From NCBI GenBank assembly GCA_963977415.1, contig CAXBOS010000016.1, positions 1 through 64,000 on the forward strand: a stretch of DNA of 64,000 nt. The letters are read 5' to 3'. The notes beneath the pieces are model-generated. The model saw nothing but the letters and a program-made list of their open reading frames with translations. It had not been told where the DNA came from and did not search any database. A program made the position numbers and the translations under genes. The stretch is from Croceimicrobium sp963977415 (GTDB taxonomy: Bacteria > Bacteroidota > Bacteroidia > Flavobacteriales > Schleiferiaceae). Positions 1 to 7,160 of the stretch are shown here, piece by piece. The number at the start of each line of letters is the position of its first letter. The stretch's first letter is position 1.

Positions 1-2551
1 AGAACATAGATTTAGTGATGCTTTCGCGTTCCTTCTCATCCGCGCTAAGTTTGCGTTCGGTAAGGCCAGCGCGCATTTCGGCAATTTTCTTTTCCAGTTC
101 AATCGTTTCTTCGCCCAAAGTTTTGCGCGCGTCGAGCATGCGCTCGAGATGGGCAATCTCGGCATTGTAAAGCCTTTCGTTTAGGGCTTCTTGGGTAAGC
201 TCTTCCGTGGCCGCTTGCTCTAAAATTTGGGATTGTTCATACTCCCACATTTGTTGCAACGAACTTTCGGCAAGCGATTTTAAGCGGTTTTGTTCCTCTT
301 CATAGTCTTTTTGAGCCTTTTCTAAATTCAATTGCTTCAGCTCTTCATTAAGAGCAGCTTCTAAAGCGCGACGATCTAAGCCATGTTTTTCGGCTAAAGC
401 TAGCATTTGTTCGAACTTGGCTTTTACCTGGGCAATTTCATCCTCATTGTATTGCGCTAAGAACTGATTGATCTGTTCTTGGGCTTTTTGCTGATCATCG
501 GTTTGGTTGACTATCTCGTCATCAAGCAGCTTGCTTTTTTCCTCAATAAAAAGACCAGCAGCTTTCAGCTTTGCGGTTTCGAAACTTTTAAAGTTTTCGT
601 AATCGGAGCGGTAGTATTCCAAAAGCAAAGCATTGGCATCTGCTCCCAAGCGCTGCGCTAAGGCGGCTCCTTTTTGCTCTAGTTCGGTTTTACCTCCAGT
701 GGCTAATTTCTTTTCGGTTTCCTCTAGCGTAACTCCTAATACTTTCATTCGGCGTTCGCGCTCGGTCAAGGCTTCGTTTAATTGCTGTTCCCAAGTATAG
801 ATCACCTTTTGGTGCGAAGAGTATTCGCCAGCCAATTGTCCAAGTTTATGGGCGTCAGACCAAAGCTCGTCAATTTCATCACCGTATTGCGCAAAGAGAA
901 TTCGCGCTTGGTGAATCACCTGCCGCGGGTCGCTCAAATTCATTTTAGAAGTATCAATCCTTTTTTCATCCGCTACTTTGGCTAGCTGCAGTCGAACCCG
1001 ATCCAATAGCTCTTCACTCTTAAGAATGGCTCGGTCCTTTCCTTCTTGAGCGGCGTCCACTTCTTCCTGCTGTTCTTGCAGTACACGACGATTATTCAGC
1101 TGCTCATTTACTTTTTTTAAAGCTTCATTTAATTTCTCATTGCTAATGGTCTCTGAATCGATAAAGCCTAAATAGCCAGGATAGCGTTCTTTAAGTGTAT
1201 CGATGATCTTTATTCTTTCGCCGTGCTCCAGGCGAACATCTTTCAGTTTAAGCTGCAGCTTTCGCATTTCTAATCGCTCTTCTTCAATCTGCTTACTCAG
1301 AGGAACCCGCACATATTTAGCGGCCGCTTCGGCCATGTCCTCCATAAATTTGAGGGCACTACTATTTATAAACTTGGCTCTTAAATAGCGACCGATCTTT
1401 AAAAGATTGGCTTGCAGGGTTTCATTCTTACGGTTGTATTCGTCCGTAATACTTGTGCCGGTGGCAATTTCCTCATTGGCCAGTGATTGCCTTTCGCGTA
1501 CTTTTTCGAGGTTTTGACTTAAAGCCAAAAATACCTGCGAACCGCGGTCGCCCGTAATGCCGACAGCTTCCAACTTGCGCATAAAGTCTTGACTGCTGGT
1601 ACTGCTTTCTTTTAATCTTTCTAAGAAAGTGAGAAAGCCTTCATTGGTGCCCTTTTCACCAATAAGCTTGCTGAGTTCGCCATTAGCAAAACCAGCCGCG
1701 CGGCCAAAGCTTTCCGTATTTTTAAGGAAATCAGCAAAGAAACCGTTTAAGGCAGTAGAGCTCATTTCTACTTTAAGACCTAGTTCGTCGAGCGTGGCGC
1801 CATAACCTAAAACATCACCGGCGCTGATCTCGGTGGCCTTGGCAATTCCGCCTAGGCGACTGAGCCATTCGGTTAAATAGGGAGCACTGGCTTTGGAGCT
1901 GTCGGCTACTTTGTTAATGCCCGATCCAATGCGTTCCATATCTATTTGAAAGATATCGGCCATTTTACCAATCTTCAGAACAGCATCAGCTCCCAGGTCT
2001 TCGCCCAAGGCTACATTAATTTTATTGGCCTGTTCTACAAAACTGGCCAAATCGGCAACGCCTCGCACGCCTAGTTTACCCGCTTGGGCAGAAAGCTCCA
2101 ATAGCTCTTTGCGAGAGGTGCGGGTATTCATAGAATCGAACTGCTTCTGCAGATCGTTCATTTGATCGGTGGTAAGCTCGGTAGTTTTCTGAACGTCGGC
2201 ACGGAGATCTGAGAGCTCGCCTGAATTAGAAATGTAATTTTTAATGGTAAAGATTACCCCAGTGAGAGCGGCAACGCCTGCTGTGGCTAAAGTAAAATAC
2301 TTGTTTACGCCATTGGCCAAACGGCTCAGGCCACTGTCTACCGCATAAAGTTCTTTATTGGTCTTATTTAATTCGGCCCTAACTTTTCTGAATTCTCGCG
2401 AAGCATCGGCAAAGCGTTTACTGTCGCGCGGTAAATGCTGCAGCTGATTGCGAAGCTTGCGACTTTCGCTGTTTAACTGCCTTAGGGTTTTGCCCGCTGT
2501 CTTATCGTTGAGATAGACATTCGCGCGAATGTTCTTAACGCTATCGCTCAT
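1..2551 (-). CDS. Tail tape measure protein (3' end cut by window)
   Basis: An open frame of about 850 codons runs from an ATG at 2549-2551 to the window edge. The product measures tail length and fills the tail tube. The N-terminal 75 residues are charged and helical. A hydrophobic segment follows (YFTLATAGVAALTGVIFTI), then phrases typical of TP901-type tape measures, such as ELLELSAQAGKLGV and VLGYGATLDELGLKV. From about residue 400 there are long Glu/Lys/Gln-rich coiled coils (for example EKHGLDRRALEAALNEELK). The start overlaps the stop of the 125-aa gene before it (ATGA type), which fits a tail operon. The C-terminus is not visible. Confidence 0.88.
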   Translation of the reverse strand, partial: MSDSVKNIRANVYLNDKTAGKTLRQLNSESRKLRNQLQHLPRDSKRFADASREFRKVRAELNKTNKELYAVDSGLSRLANGVNKYFTLATAGVAALTGVIFTIKNYISNSGELSDLRADVQKTTELTTDQMNDLQKQFDSMNTRTSRKELLELSAQAGKLGVRGVADLASFVEQANKINVALGEDLGADAVLKIGKMADIFQIDMERIGSGINKVADSSKASAPYLTEWLSRLGGIAKATEISAGDVLGYGATLDELGLKVEMSSTALNGFFADFLKNTESFGRAAGFANGELSKLIGEKGTNEGFLTFLERLKESSTSSQDFMRKLEAVGITGDRGSQVFLALSQNLEKVRERQSLANEEIATGTSITDEYNRKNETLQANLLKIGRYLRAKFINSSALKFMEDMAEAAAKYVRVPLSKQIEEERLEMRKLQLKLKDVRLEHGERIKIIDTLKERYPGYLGFIDSETISNEKLNEALKKVNEQLNNRRVLQEQQEEVDAAQEGKDRAILKSEELLDRVRLQLAKVADEKRIDTSKMNLSDPRQVIHQARILFAQYGDEIDELWSDAHKLGQLAGEYSSHQKVIYTWEQQLNEALTERERRMKVLGVTLEETEKKLATGGKTELEQKGAALAQRLGADANALLLEYYRSDYENFKSFETAKLKAAGLFIEEKSKLLDDEIVNQTDDQQKAQEQINQFLAQYNEDEIAQVKAKFEQMLALAEKHGLDRRALEAALNEELKQLNLEKAQKDYEEEQNRLKSLAESSLQQMWEYEQSQILEQAATEELTQEALNERLYNAEIAHLERMLDARKTLGEETIELEKKIAEMRAGLTERKLSADEKERESITKSMF

Positions 2552-2925
2552 GCTTGGCTGTTTTTAATTTCCAGTTGGGAATTAGTTTCTACCATATCGC
2601 TAAACTGATCCTGCAGTTTGCTCAAAAGCTTGGGCACATCTTCGCGCATAATGGGGTTAAACCAAGGCTGAGGCTTAAGCTTGCCTTTAGCGATAGCTTC
2701 CCTTTTAGTGAGGCGATTAAATACTCCCATTTCGTAAAAGACACCATAGCGGCGAAAGCGAAAACCCGCGGCTTCGATCATCCCGAAGTTGTAGCGATTG
2801 CTATTAGTAAGGTGCTGGCCAAGTTTACCAGGAGCGCGGTTTTTTAAGCGGCGTGTAGTGTTGCGCGCCCAATTGGTAACGACCTTATTTAAAGCCTTTA
2901 TTTCAGTTTCGGTGAAAGTCTTCAT
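2548..2925 (-). CDS. Small tail-completion-like protein (125 aa)
   Basis: A 125-residue protein just upstream of the tape-measure gene. It has a basic N-terminal third (ARNTTRRLKNRAPGKL) and a region FRFRRYGVFYEMGVF followed by KPQPWFNPIMRE, which resembles the HK97-gp10-like class of minor tail or tail-completion proteins (similarity by eye only). It overlaps both neighbours by 4 nt, so translation is probably coupled. A small head-tail or tail-tube terminator role is inferred from position. Confidence 0.7.
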   Translation of the reverse strand: MKTFTETEIKALNKVVTNWARNTTRRLKNRAPGKLGQHLTNSNRYNFGMIEAAGFRFRRYGVFYEMGVFNRLTKREAIAKGKLKPQPWFNPIMREDVPKLLSKLQDQFSDMVETNSQLEIKNSQA

Positions 2926-3425
2926 GGCTGATAAATGGGGTTGTTATTCCAACGGCTCGCATCAAATTGGCCGAGGCCTTCATTATAGCTGAAGCTGACT
3001 AGCACGCCACAAAGGGGAACATAGCGCTCGGGGACCAGCTCCATTCTAAAAGCACTAATATCTAGTCCTGGTAAAGTAAAATTGCGGCGGTCGTTGATGT
3101 TCTTTTGAATGATGTCTTTAGCAATAGCCATCAGGGCAGCTTCTTTGTTATTGCGCTCAACAAAGTCGCCTTTGTCTTTTACGCGGTCTAGTAAAAGAAA
3201 GGATCCGCGCCAAGTAATCCGGGTATTGCTTAAAGCTTGTGCATCACCATCAATAAAGGGATTCATGGCCGCAAGGGCAGGGAAATGAATTTTACTGCGC
3301 AGGGCATTGTCGAGTTCCTCAATATCGGTTCTAAAGAAATGCTCTTCGCTTTCTTGGTGCAAAATAGATTTATGATCGCGGGCTATGTCTTCCAAGTACT
3401 GGAAGTAGGCATTAAGATTTTGCAT
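2922..3425 (-). CDS. Tail-region protein of unknown function (167 aa)
   Basis: No family recognised. It is an acidic, soluble-looking protein with no membrane segment, lying between the 302-aa and 125-aa genes in the tail operon and overlapping both. The residues SFLLLDRVKDKGDFVERNN and the late LVPERYVPLCGVLVSFSYNE suggest a compact mixed alpha-beta fold, as in minor tail or tail-terminator proteins. This is inference from context only. Confidence 0.65.
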   Translation of the reverse strand: MQNLNAYFQYLEDIARDHKSILHQESEEHFFRTDIEELDNALRSKIHFPALAAMNPFIDGDAQALSNTRITWRGSFLLLDRVKDKGDFVERNNKEAALMAIAKDIIQKNINDRRNFTLPGLDISAFRMELVPERYVPLCGVLVSFSYNEGLGQFDASRWNNNPIYQP

Positions 3426-4320
3426 AGCGAGATTTTAAGCGGTCTGATTCTTCGATCAATTGGTTAAGCTCATAAAGCAGATAGCTTAATTTGAGCGAAC
3501 CAATCTTTTCGGTTTGCAAAGGGTTTTTGGCCAACTGGCGGAAGACAGGCAGCCAGCCATAGCGATTGGCTTTGCTTTCGGCTTTTTTGGTAAAGATGAG
3601 CGGGTGACTGGCTTGGATGCGCAGCAGTAATTGACTGTACCACCAAATGATGAGCTCCTTTTTCCAAGGGGCCACATCCTGAAAAATACGAGCTTTAATT
3701 TCCCAGTTGTGGCGGTTAAAGCGAATACGTTCATCACCGCTAAACTCTTCTTGGTCTTTGAGCTGCGCGGGCTGTTTCCCTTTGGGGCGATAGAGCGCAT
3801 AAGCGATTTCGTTTTGCAAGGCCGCTCTCTCTAAAATCTTTTGCTTTTGGCTGGCGGTACTGTTCTTTAATTCGCTGAGCTTTTTAAGGTGATTGCCTAA
3901 AAAGTGAAACTCCTCAGCCGAAAGATTTTGCAAAGCATCCCCTGGAGGAATTAGGTGCAGCCGACCGACTTTAATCTCCGCAAAAGGTGGGCTATTGCGT
4001 TGGGGCTGCTCTAATAGAAAATCGCAAGCATCTAAAATATCGCTGAGCTCATCAGCGAATAAAGACAGGAAAGCTCGCTTTTTAAGAAAGGCATACCAAG
4101 GCAAGTCTAAAAGCAGCCAAACTATTTTAATGCGCAGTTCTTGCAGTCTTAAATCGGCAGGTTCTTTATCGTCACTATCCTTGTAAATATGGAAAACCGC
4201 TTGCGCCTCTGTAGTTAATGGCAGCAGCTTTTGCAGAGTTTTGGGCTTTAGCTCATCCCAAGTAGAAGCAAACTGAAAATGGTAAACCTTGCCGCGGTAG
4301 GGGACACGAAGTGTATTCAT
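3412..4320 (-). CDS. Tail-operon protein of unknown function (302 aa)
   Basis: A 302-residue, mainly helical protein rich in Leu, Lys and Glu. It begins with a short beta-like stretch (NTLRVPYRGKVYHFQFASTWDEL), then leucine-rich helices (LRIKIVWLLLDLPWYAFLKKRA). It is the first gene of the tail block ending in the tape measure and follows a 78-nt gap with no obvious terminator. No catalytic motif is seen. The position is where tail assembly chaperones often lie, but I see no frameshift signal and do not call it one. Confidence 0.65.
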   Translation of the reverse strand: MNTLRVPYRGKVYHFQFASTWDELKPKTLQKLLPLTTEAQAVFHIYKDSDDKEPADLRLQELRIKIVWLLLDLPWYAFLKKRAFLSLFADELSDILDACDFLLEQPQRNSPPFAEIKVGRLHLIPPGDALQNLSAEEFHFLGNHLKKLSELKNSTASQKQKILERAALQNEIAYALYRPKGKQPAQLKDQEEFSGDERIRFNRHNWEIKARIFQDVAPWKKELIIWWYSQLLLRIQASHPLIFTKKAESKANRYGWLPVFRQLAKNPLQTEKIGSLKLSYLLYELNQLIEESDRLKSRYAKS

Positions 4321-4398
4321 TGGGGCAAGGTAAATCCCGAAATGAAAGACTTATAGGACAGATTTTCTCCGAGCCTTTATTTAAAAGGTCCGTAAAGC

Positions 4399-4953
4399 TT
4401 AACGACCATGACATTGCTTATATTTCTTATTACTTCCGCAATAACACTTATCGTTCCGACCAATACCCTTGAATTTATTCACAGCGGGCTTGGGTTTTGA
4501 ATCCTCAACAAAATCTATTTTGGAAATTGAAGGAACTCGAAATGAAAATACACTTTTACCTCCTAGATTAGTAATTGCAAAATCACCACGGGAAATAATA
4601 TCCATTCCAATTAGTAAGTCGATACCAGTTAGGACACCTTCAGTAACTTTGATAAATTGAAAAGCAACCTGATTGGGTAAGAAAATATTTATTGCATAGA
4701 CATTTACGGTTGCCTCTCCATTGGCATGGTAAACCTTTGCTTTGCCAATTGGCTTAAGTCCTAAAGTTTCTGCGCACTGCTTACTTATAACCGTCCCTGT
4801 CGCTCCTGTATCCCATAAACCTATAAATTGTTCAACTTTAGGATGGGTCTTGCCACTTAAGGGGTCAAATGCTTGACATACCCCACAGGAAGTTTTAAGA
4901 ACGTTTAGAGTTCCATCTGCGCTTAAGGTGAATGACTTTGAAGGACTCTCCAT
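4399..4953 (-). CDS. Retropepsin-like aspartic protease with C-terminal SEC-C motif
   Basis: The central region carries the retropepsin signature LWDTGATGTVIS (catalytic Asp48), the downstream hydrophobic block (LTGIDLLIGMDIISRGDFAI) and a following beta strand, all expected of a single-lobe aspartic protease that works as a dimer. The last 20 residues form a SEC-C zinc motif with CxC (Cys170, Cys172) and Cys181-His182. An N-terminal CGVC pair (Cys23, Cys26) is also present. The gene follows a 78-aa gene after 3 nt, so the two are surely an operon. The substrate is unknown; the zinc tail may bind the partner or the ribosome-associated machinery. Confidence 0.8.
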   Translation of the reverse strand: MESPSKSFTLSADGTLNVLKTSCGVCQAFDPLSGKTHPKVEQFIGLWDTGATGTVISKQCAETLGLKPIGKAKVYHANGEATVNVYAINIFLPNQVAFQFIKVTEGVLTGIDLLIGMDIISRGDFAITNLGGKSVFSFRVPSISKIDFVEDSKPKPAVNKFKGIGRNDKCYCGSNKKYKQCHGR

Positions 4954-4956
4954 GAA

Positions 4957-5193
4957 TTAAGAAAAGCTTACTCTAGAATGGAAGGTCTGGGTGTAAGAAT
5001 TGTCACCTGATTCACAATATTGGATTAAGAAGCTTCCAGACTCATAGCTTTTTTCAGATTCAAAAAAAGCTTCTTCGTCTGAGTCATAAACTCCGACAAC
5101 TTCTTCATCGACAATGACCAAGTATTTACCTTCGTATTTGGAAACAAAATCATCTTGGTTATCTAAATAGTATTTAAATTCCTTTTCTAGCAT
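4957..5193 (-). CDS. Small DUF5678-like partner of the retropepsin (78 aa)
   Basis: An acidic 78-residue protein. The segment YLDNQDDFVSKYEGKYLVIV followed by DEEVVGVYDSDEEAFFES reads like DUF5678, a small domain often encoded directly upstream of retropepsin-like genes in bacterial genomes (family assignment from memory of its pattern). It lies 3 nt before the protease gene and has a TAnnTTTG-type promoter element upstream at 5233-5240. It could be the protease's substrate, inhibitor or adaptor; nothing in the sequence decides this. Confidence 0.7.
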   Translation of the reverse strand: MLEKEFKYYLDNQDDFVSKYEGKYLVIVDEEVVGVYDSDEEAFFESEKSYESGSFLIQYCESGDNSYTQTFHSRVSFS

Positions 5194-5232
5194 GATTTAG
5201 AGTGGTGTTTTAAAAAGTTATTAAAACGTGTG

Positions 5233-5240
5233 CAAAAGTA
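5233..5240 (-). promoter_or_regulatory. Bacteroidota -7 element for the retropepsin operon
   Basis: On the minus strand the sequence reads TACTTTTG, an exact match to the Bacteroidota -7 consensus TAnnTTTG, about 40 nt upstream of the 78-aa gene start. No clear TTG box is seen at the -33 position, so the call is moderate. Confidence 0.45.
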
Positions 5241-5304
5241 AAGAATAAAAGTGTATTGGCCTATAACTTTTATGCACTCTTAGACTTAATTAAACAAAGT
5301 TACA

Positions 5305-5448
5305 TCACTCCCGCCACCCACAACTCATACAACTATAAAACACCGGTCCCCCAATGGCGCATTTACCAATGCATTCCTTTGGGGGATTTCCGTTCCAGCG
5401 GTCTAGAGCTTGAGGGCTTGTTACTTTAGGCTTTTTCTTATTCGGCAT
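5305..5448 (-). CDS. Small Cys-rich, zinc-ribbon-like protein (47 aa)
   Basis: An ATG at 5446-5448 opens a 47-residue frame: a lysine-rich start (MPNKKKPKVTSP), then four cysteines in two pairs (ECIGKC and SCMSC) ending in GWRE. Two CxnC pairs about 10 residues apart suggest one zinc site. It stands alone between the retropepsin pair and the antirepressor cassette and is followed by AT-rich DNA. No homologue is recognised. Confidence 0.5.
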   Translation of the reverse strand: MPNKKKPKVTSPQALDRWNGNPPKECIGKCAIGGPVFYSCMSCGWRE

Positions 5449-5490
5449 TGGGCCTCTTTTATCAATTAGTTGCTCACCATTTTTATTTTG

Positions 5491-5516
5491 GAACGCCCCC
5501 CATTTGGGGGGCGTTC
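5491..5516. terminator. Perfect GC-rich hairpin
   Basis: GAACGCCCCCC and GGGGGGCGTTC pair over 11 bp with an ATTT loop. It lies between the antirepressor gene (5620-6144) and the 47-aa gene on the same strand. It lacks a long U-tract on the minus strand, so it may be a terminator of weak type or an RNA stability element. Confidence 0.5.
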
Positions 5517-5619
5517 AGCCACCTGAATAAATGCTTTTGCGTGTTTAGAATTAAAAATACACGGGTTTCCTTTCCAAACATCGTTGCCATCTTGGTGGTA
5601 TCTCAGTTGAAGCTAGAAA

Positions 5620-6144
5620 CTAAATAAAATCGATTTGCAGCTGGCTTCGATCAGATTTTATAAGGTTAATCATTTCTATAGTTTTGTCTTCAATGGTTTT
5701 TCTCAAGTCATTGGCTTTTCGTTGGTGTTCTTCTTTTTCACTTTTAAGTGAATTTATTTTGGTGGCTAAAACTTGCAATGCCACGTCATATTTTAGCTCT
5801 TGCTCGGTTGTGTATTTTCCAGCTTTTCTTATCGAAGGCAGTACTTCGTGTGTAATCCATCTTTTAAAGGCTTTAGCTTCTGGTTTTGTGCTACTTAGAA
5901 TAAGTGAGTACAAACCAAACTCATTTATAATCCAGGTCTTTCTTTTCTGACCTGACCTAGCTGTGAGATAGGTCAGCTTTTTCTCGTCATCTTCTAAATT
6001 CTTCTTAATTACATCAACCGGATTTTGGTATTCAAGAATAGTACAGATGTCAATACCCGCAAACCAAGTCTCTTCATTTTCGTCGGTTAGCGTTCTAACA
6101 GGTAACTGGTTATAATCAAATTGTTTTTCCATGTTTTTAGGCAT
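5620..6144 (-). CDS. Bro-N family antirepressor-like protein
   Basis: The first 115 residues are a classic Bro-N domain: TWFAGIDICTILEYQNPVDV, then WIINEFGLYSLILSS, then KAFKRWITHEVLPSIRKAGK. Bro-N proteins in temperate phages are DNA-binding antirepressors or regulators. The C-terminal third is a Lys/Glu-rich coiled coil. The start codon follows within a few bases of the U-tract of a strong hairpin at 6148-6198, so transcripts from the operator region must pass a terminator-like structure before translation. An internal ATG (MEKQF) is a possible alternative start. It faces the leader RNA and 133-aa gene divergently. Confidence 0.85.
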   Translation of the reverse strand: MPKNMEKQFDYNQLPVRTLTDENEETWFAGIDICTILEYQNPVDVIKKNLEDDEKKLTYLTARSGQKRKTWIINEFGLYSLILSSTKPEAKAFKRWITHEVLPSIRKAGKYTTEQELKYDVALQVLATKINSLKSEKEEHQRKANDLRKTIEDKTIEMINLIKSDRSQLQIDFI

Positions 6145-6198
6145 AAAAAAAGCCCCTTCTAGTGCCAGACGCCAGTGAGACTTTAAGAAGGGGCTTTT
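6145..6198 (-). terminator. Terminator-like hairpin in the leader of the Bro-N gene
   Basis: On the minus strand AAAAGCCCCTTCT and AGAAGGGGCTTTT form a perfect 13-bp stem followed by a T-tract that runs into the start codon. The 25-nt loop contains TCTCACTGGCGT, which is shared with the hairpins at 18578-18625 and 58360-58406. Placement between promoter and gene suggests attenuation. Confidence 0.7.
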
Positions 6199-6226
6199 CA
6201 GAAATATTGTGCTTGGACGCCTTAGC

Positions 6227-6243
6227 TGTGCAAATATGGCACA
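6227..6243. promoter_or_regulatory. Operator-like inverted repeat TGTGCAA-ATA-TGGCACA
   Basis: A 17-bp inverted repeat with one mismatch, placed between the hairpin leader of the Bro-N gene and the plus-strand promoter. Perfect versions occur at 18656-18672 and 58313-58329 in the same relative position, so it is probably a protein-binding site of the cassette. Confidence 0.55.
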
Positions 6244-6274
6244 AATATGCTATTTATAAGATTAAAACGCACAA

Positions 6275-6314
6275 TAAATTTGCTAAACAAGATTTTGGCG
6301 CTTAACAACTTATA
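6275..6314 (+). promoter_or_regulatory. Promoter and shared operator of leader copy A
   Basis: TAAATTTG at 6275-6282 matches the Bacteroidota -7 box. Directly downstream, around the expected start site, lies the conserved 26-bp element at 6289-6314, with core GGCGCTTAACAACTTATA. Near-identical copies are at 18718-18743, 38143-38168, 39237-39262 and 58242-58267. Presence at the repressor's own promoter suggests that the XRE repressor binds it. Confidence 0.6.
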
Positions 6315-6336
6315 GGGTCTCTATTGTAATTTAGCA

Positions 6337-6461
6337 TTGTCAAACAGTGGTTGCGAGATCCACATGATTATTTCGTACTTACAATAAATCCAGGGTGGGA
6401 TAGGAATACCCAATACTATCTACAATAGTCAGTTCGCTGGCCACTGTTTGACAAGCCCTGG
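6337..6461 (+). ncRNA. Pseudoknotted leader RNA, copy A
   Basis: Helix P1 is 14 bp perfect (6337-6350 with 6441-6454). Helix P2 pairs CCAGGG at 6390-6395 with CCCTGG at 6456-6461, extended by a U-G pair. P2's 5' strand lies inside the P1 loop and its 3' strand outside, so the two form a pseudoknot. Inside are a hairpin with GGAA tetraloop (398-411, one A-C mismatch) and CAG-TTCG-CTG at 6430-6439. The start region of the following gene (6490-6501, TGTCAAACAGTG) repeats P1's 5' strand exactly, so bases 6442-6453 could instead pair over the start codon. Copies B and C keep this design with different helix sequences. Confidence 0.7.
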
Positions 6462-6488
6462 TATTTTTTAATTTTTAAAAAATCACTC

Positions 6489-6890
6489 ATGTCAAACAGT
6501 GAAACAAAAACAAGAAAAAGCGCATCCGCTCTAAGCGTCAAAGAATTAGAGCAACAAATTCGCAAGGTGGTAAAGCAGGCCGAAGCCAATTACAAACCGC
6601 CTAGCGATTATGCTTTAGAGTGCTTCATGCGTTATTACACCCAAAGCCAACAACCCGATGGTGATAAGGCGGAAATTTTGGCCAACCTTTTAGATTTAGA
6701 CCCTTCTAGCAATACGCTCAATCATTTAGCGGCTTTGCAAGATAGAGAGGCTTTAAAGCAGTGCACTACTTTATTGGTAGACTATGCGCTCTCTTCCCAA
6801 GATTTGGAAGCCGAAGAGGGCGAAGTGCCCCGTACTATGGCAACAATCATCAATCTTATGGTCTCCCTTACGGTAGATGCTAGGAGATAA
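6489..6890 (+). CDS. Leader-controlled 133-aa protein, copy A
   Basis: A small helical protein of unknown function, a paralogue of the products at 18919-19320 and 57664-58065. Shared blocks are VKELEQQIRK, PPSDYALECFMRYYTQSQQ, LDPSSNTLNHLAALQD and the C-terminal PRTMATIINLMVSL. The ATG lies within the 12-nt repeat of the leader's P1 strand, so codons 1-4 are constrained by RNA pairing. It runs against the surrounding late operon, from its own operator-controlled promoter. No enzyme motif is seen; a regulator or phage-lysis/lysogeny modulator is possible. Confidence 0.8.
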   Translation: MSNSETKTRKSASALSVKELEQQIRKVVKQAEANYKPPSDYALECFMRYYTQSQQPDGDKAEILANLLDLDPSSNTLNHLAALQDREALKQCTTLLVDYALSSQDLEAEEGEVPRTMATIINLMVSLTVDARR

Positions 6891-6896
6891 TAAAGG

Positions 6897-6926
6897 AAAA
6901 GCCCGGTCAAATGATCGGGCTTTTTG
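6897..6926 (+). terminator. Intrinsic terminator after copy A gene
   Basis: AAAAGCCCGGTCA pairs with TGATCGGGCTTTT (one G-U pair) around an AAA-like loop, with T-tracts on both strands. It sits between the convergent 133-aa and 76-aa genes and can serve both directions. Confidence 0.8.
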
Positions 6927-6929
6927 GTT

Positions 6930-7160
6930 TTATATCACCCCAATCTTCTTCAATTCCTGGGCGTATTTCTGGCGGGCGCGTTTTTTCACTTGCCTTGGGC
7001 TCCAGTGGGGCTTGCGCTTTTGGAGGTGGATTTCTTCTAGGCGAATATCCTTTTCTATAGCTATACGGAAGCGATATTGAATATAGCGCCGCAGGGGAAA
7101 GCTAAGGAAAAGGATCAGCCGTTTTAAAAGAGATTTCTTAGGCGTGGCGCGCTTGGTCAT
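6930..7160 (-). CDS. Small basic protein of unknown function (76 aa)
   Basis: A strongly basic protein (about one third Lys/Arg) with a short hydrophobic segment near the start (LLKRLILFLSFPLRRYIQYR). It is the last gene of the portal block and overlaps the 331-aa gene by 4 nt. A nucleic-acid-binding or minor virion role is possible; no family recognised. Confidence 0.6.
   Translation of the reverse strand: MTKRATPKKSLLKRLILFLSFPLRRYIQYRFRIAIEKDIRLEEIHLQKRKPHWSPRQVKKRARQKYAQELKKIGVI

Noticed and set aside
3412..4320. Tail assembly chaperone with programmed frameshift.
   Set aside because: No slippery heptamer with an overlapping -1 frame was found before the tape measure, and three other genes lie between.
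6337..6461. An HDV-like, hammerhead or other self-cleaving ribozyme.
   Set aside because: The crossing helices recall a ribozyme, but between the P1 3' strand and the P2 3' strand only 1-4 nt remain (no P4), and no known catalytic core sequence is seen.
6337..6502. An invertible promoter (DNA inversion between the P1 arms).
   Set aside because: The arms are only 12-14 bp, no recombinase is nearby, and the inner sequence has the same orientation in all three copies.
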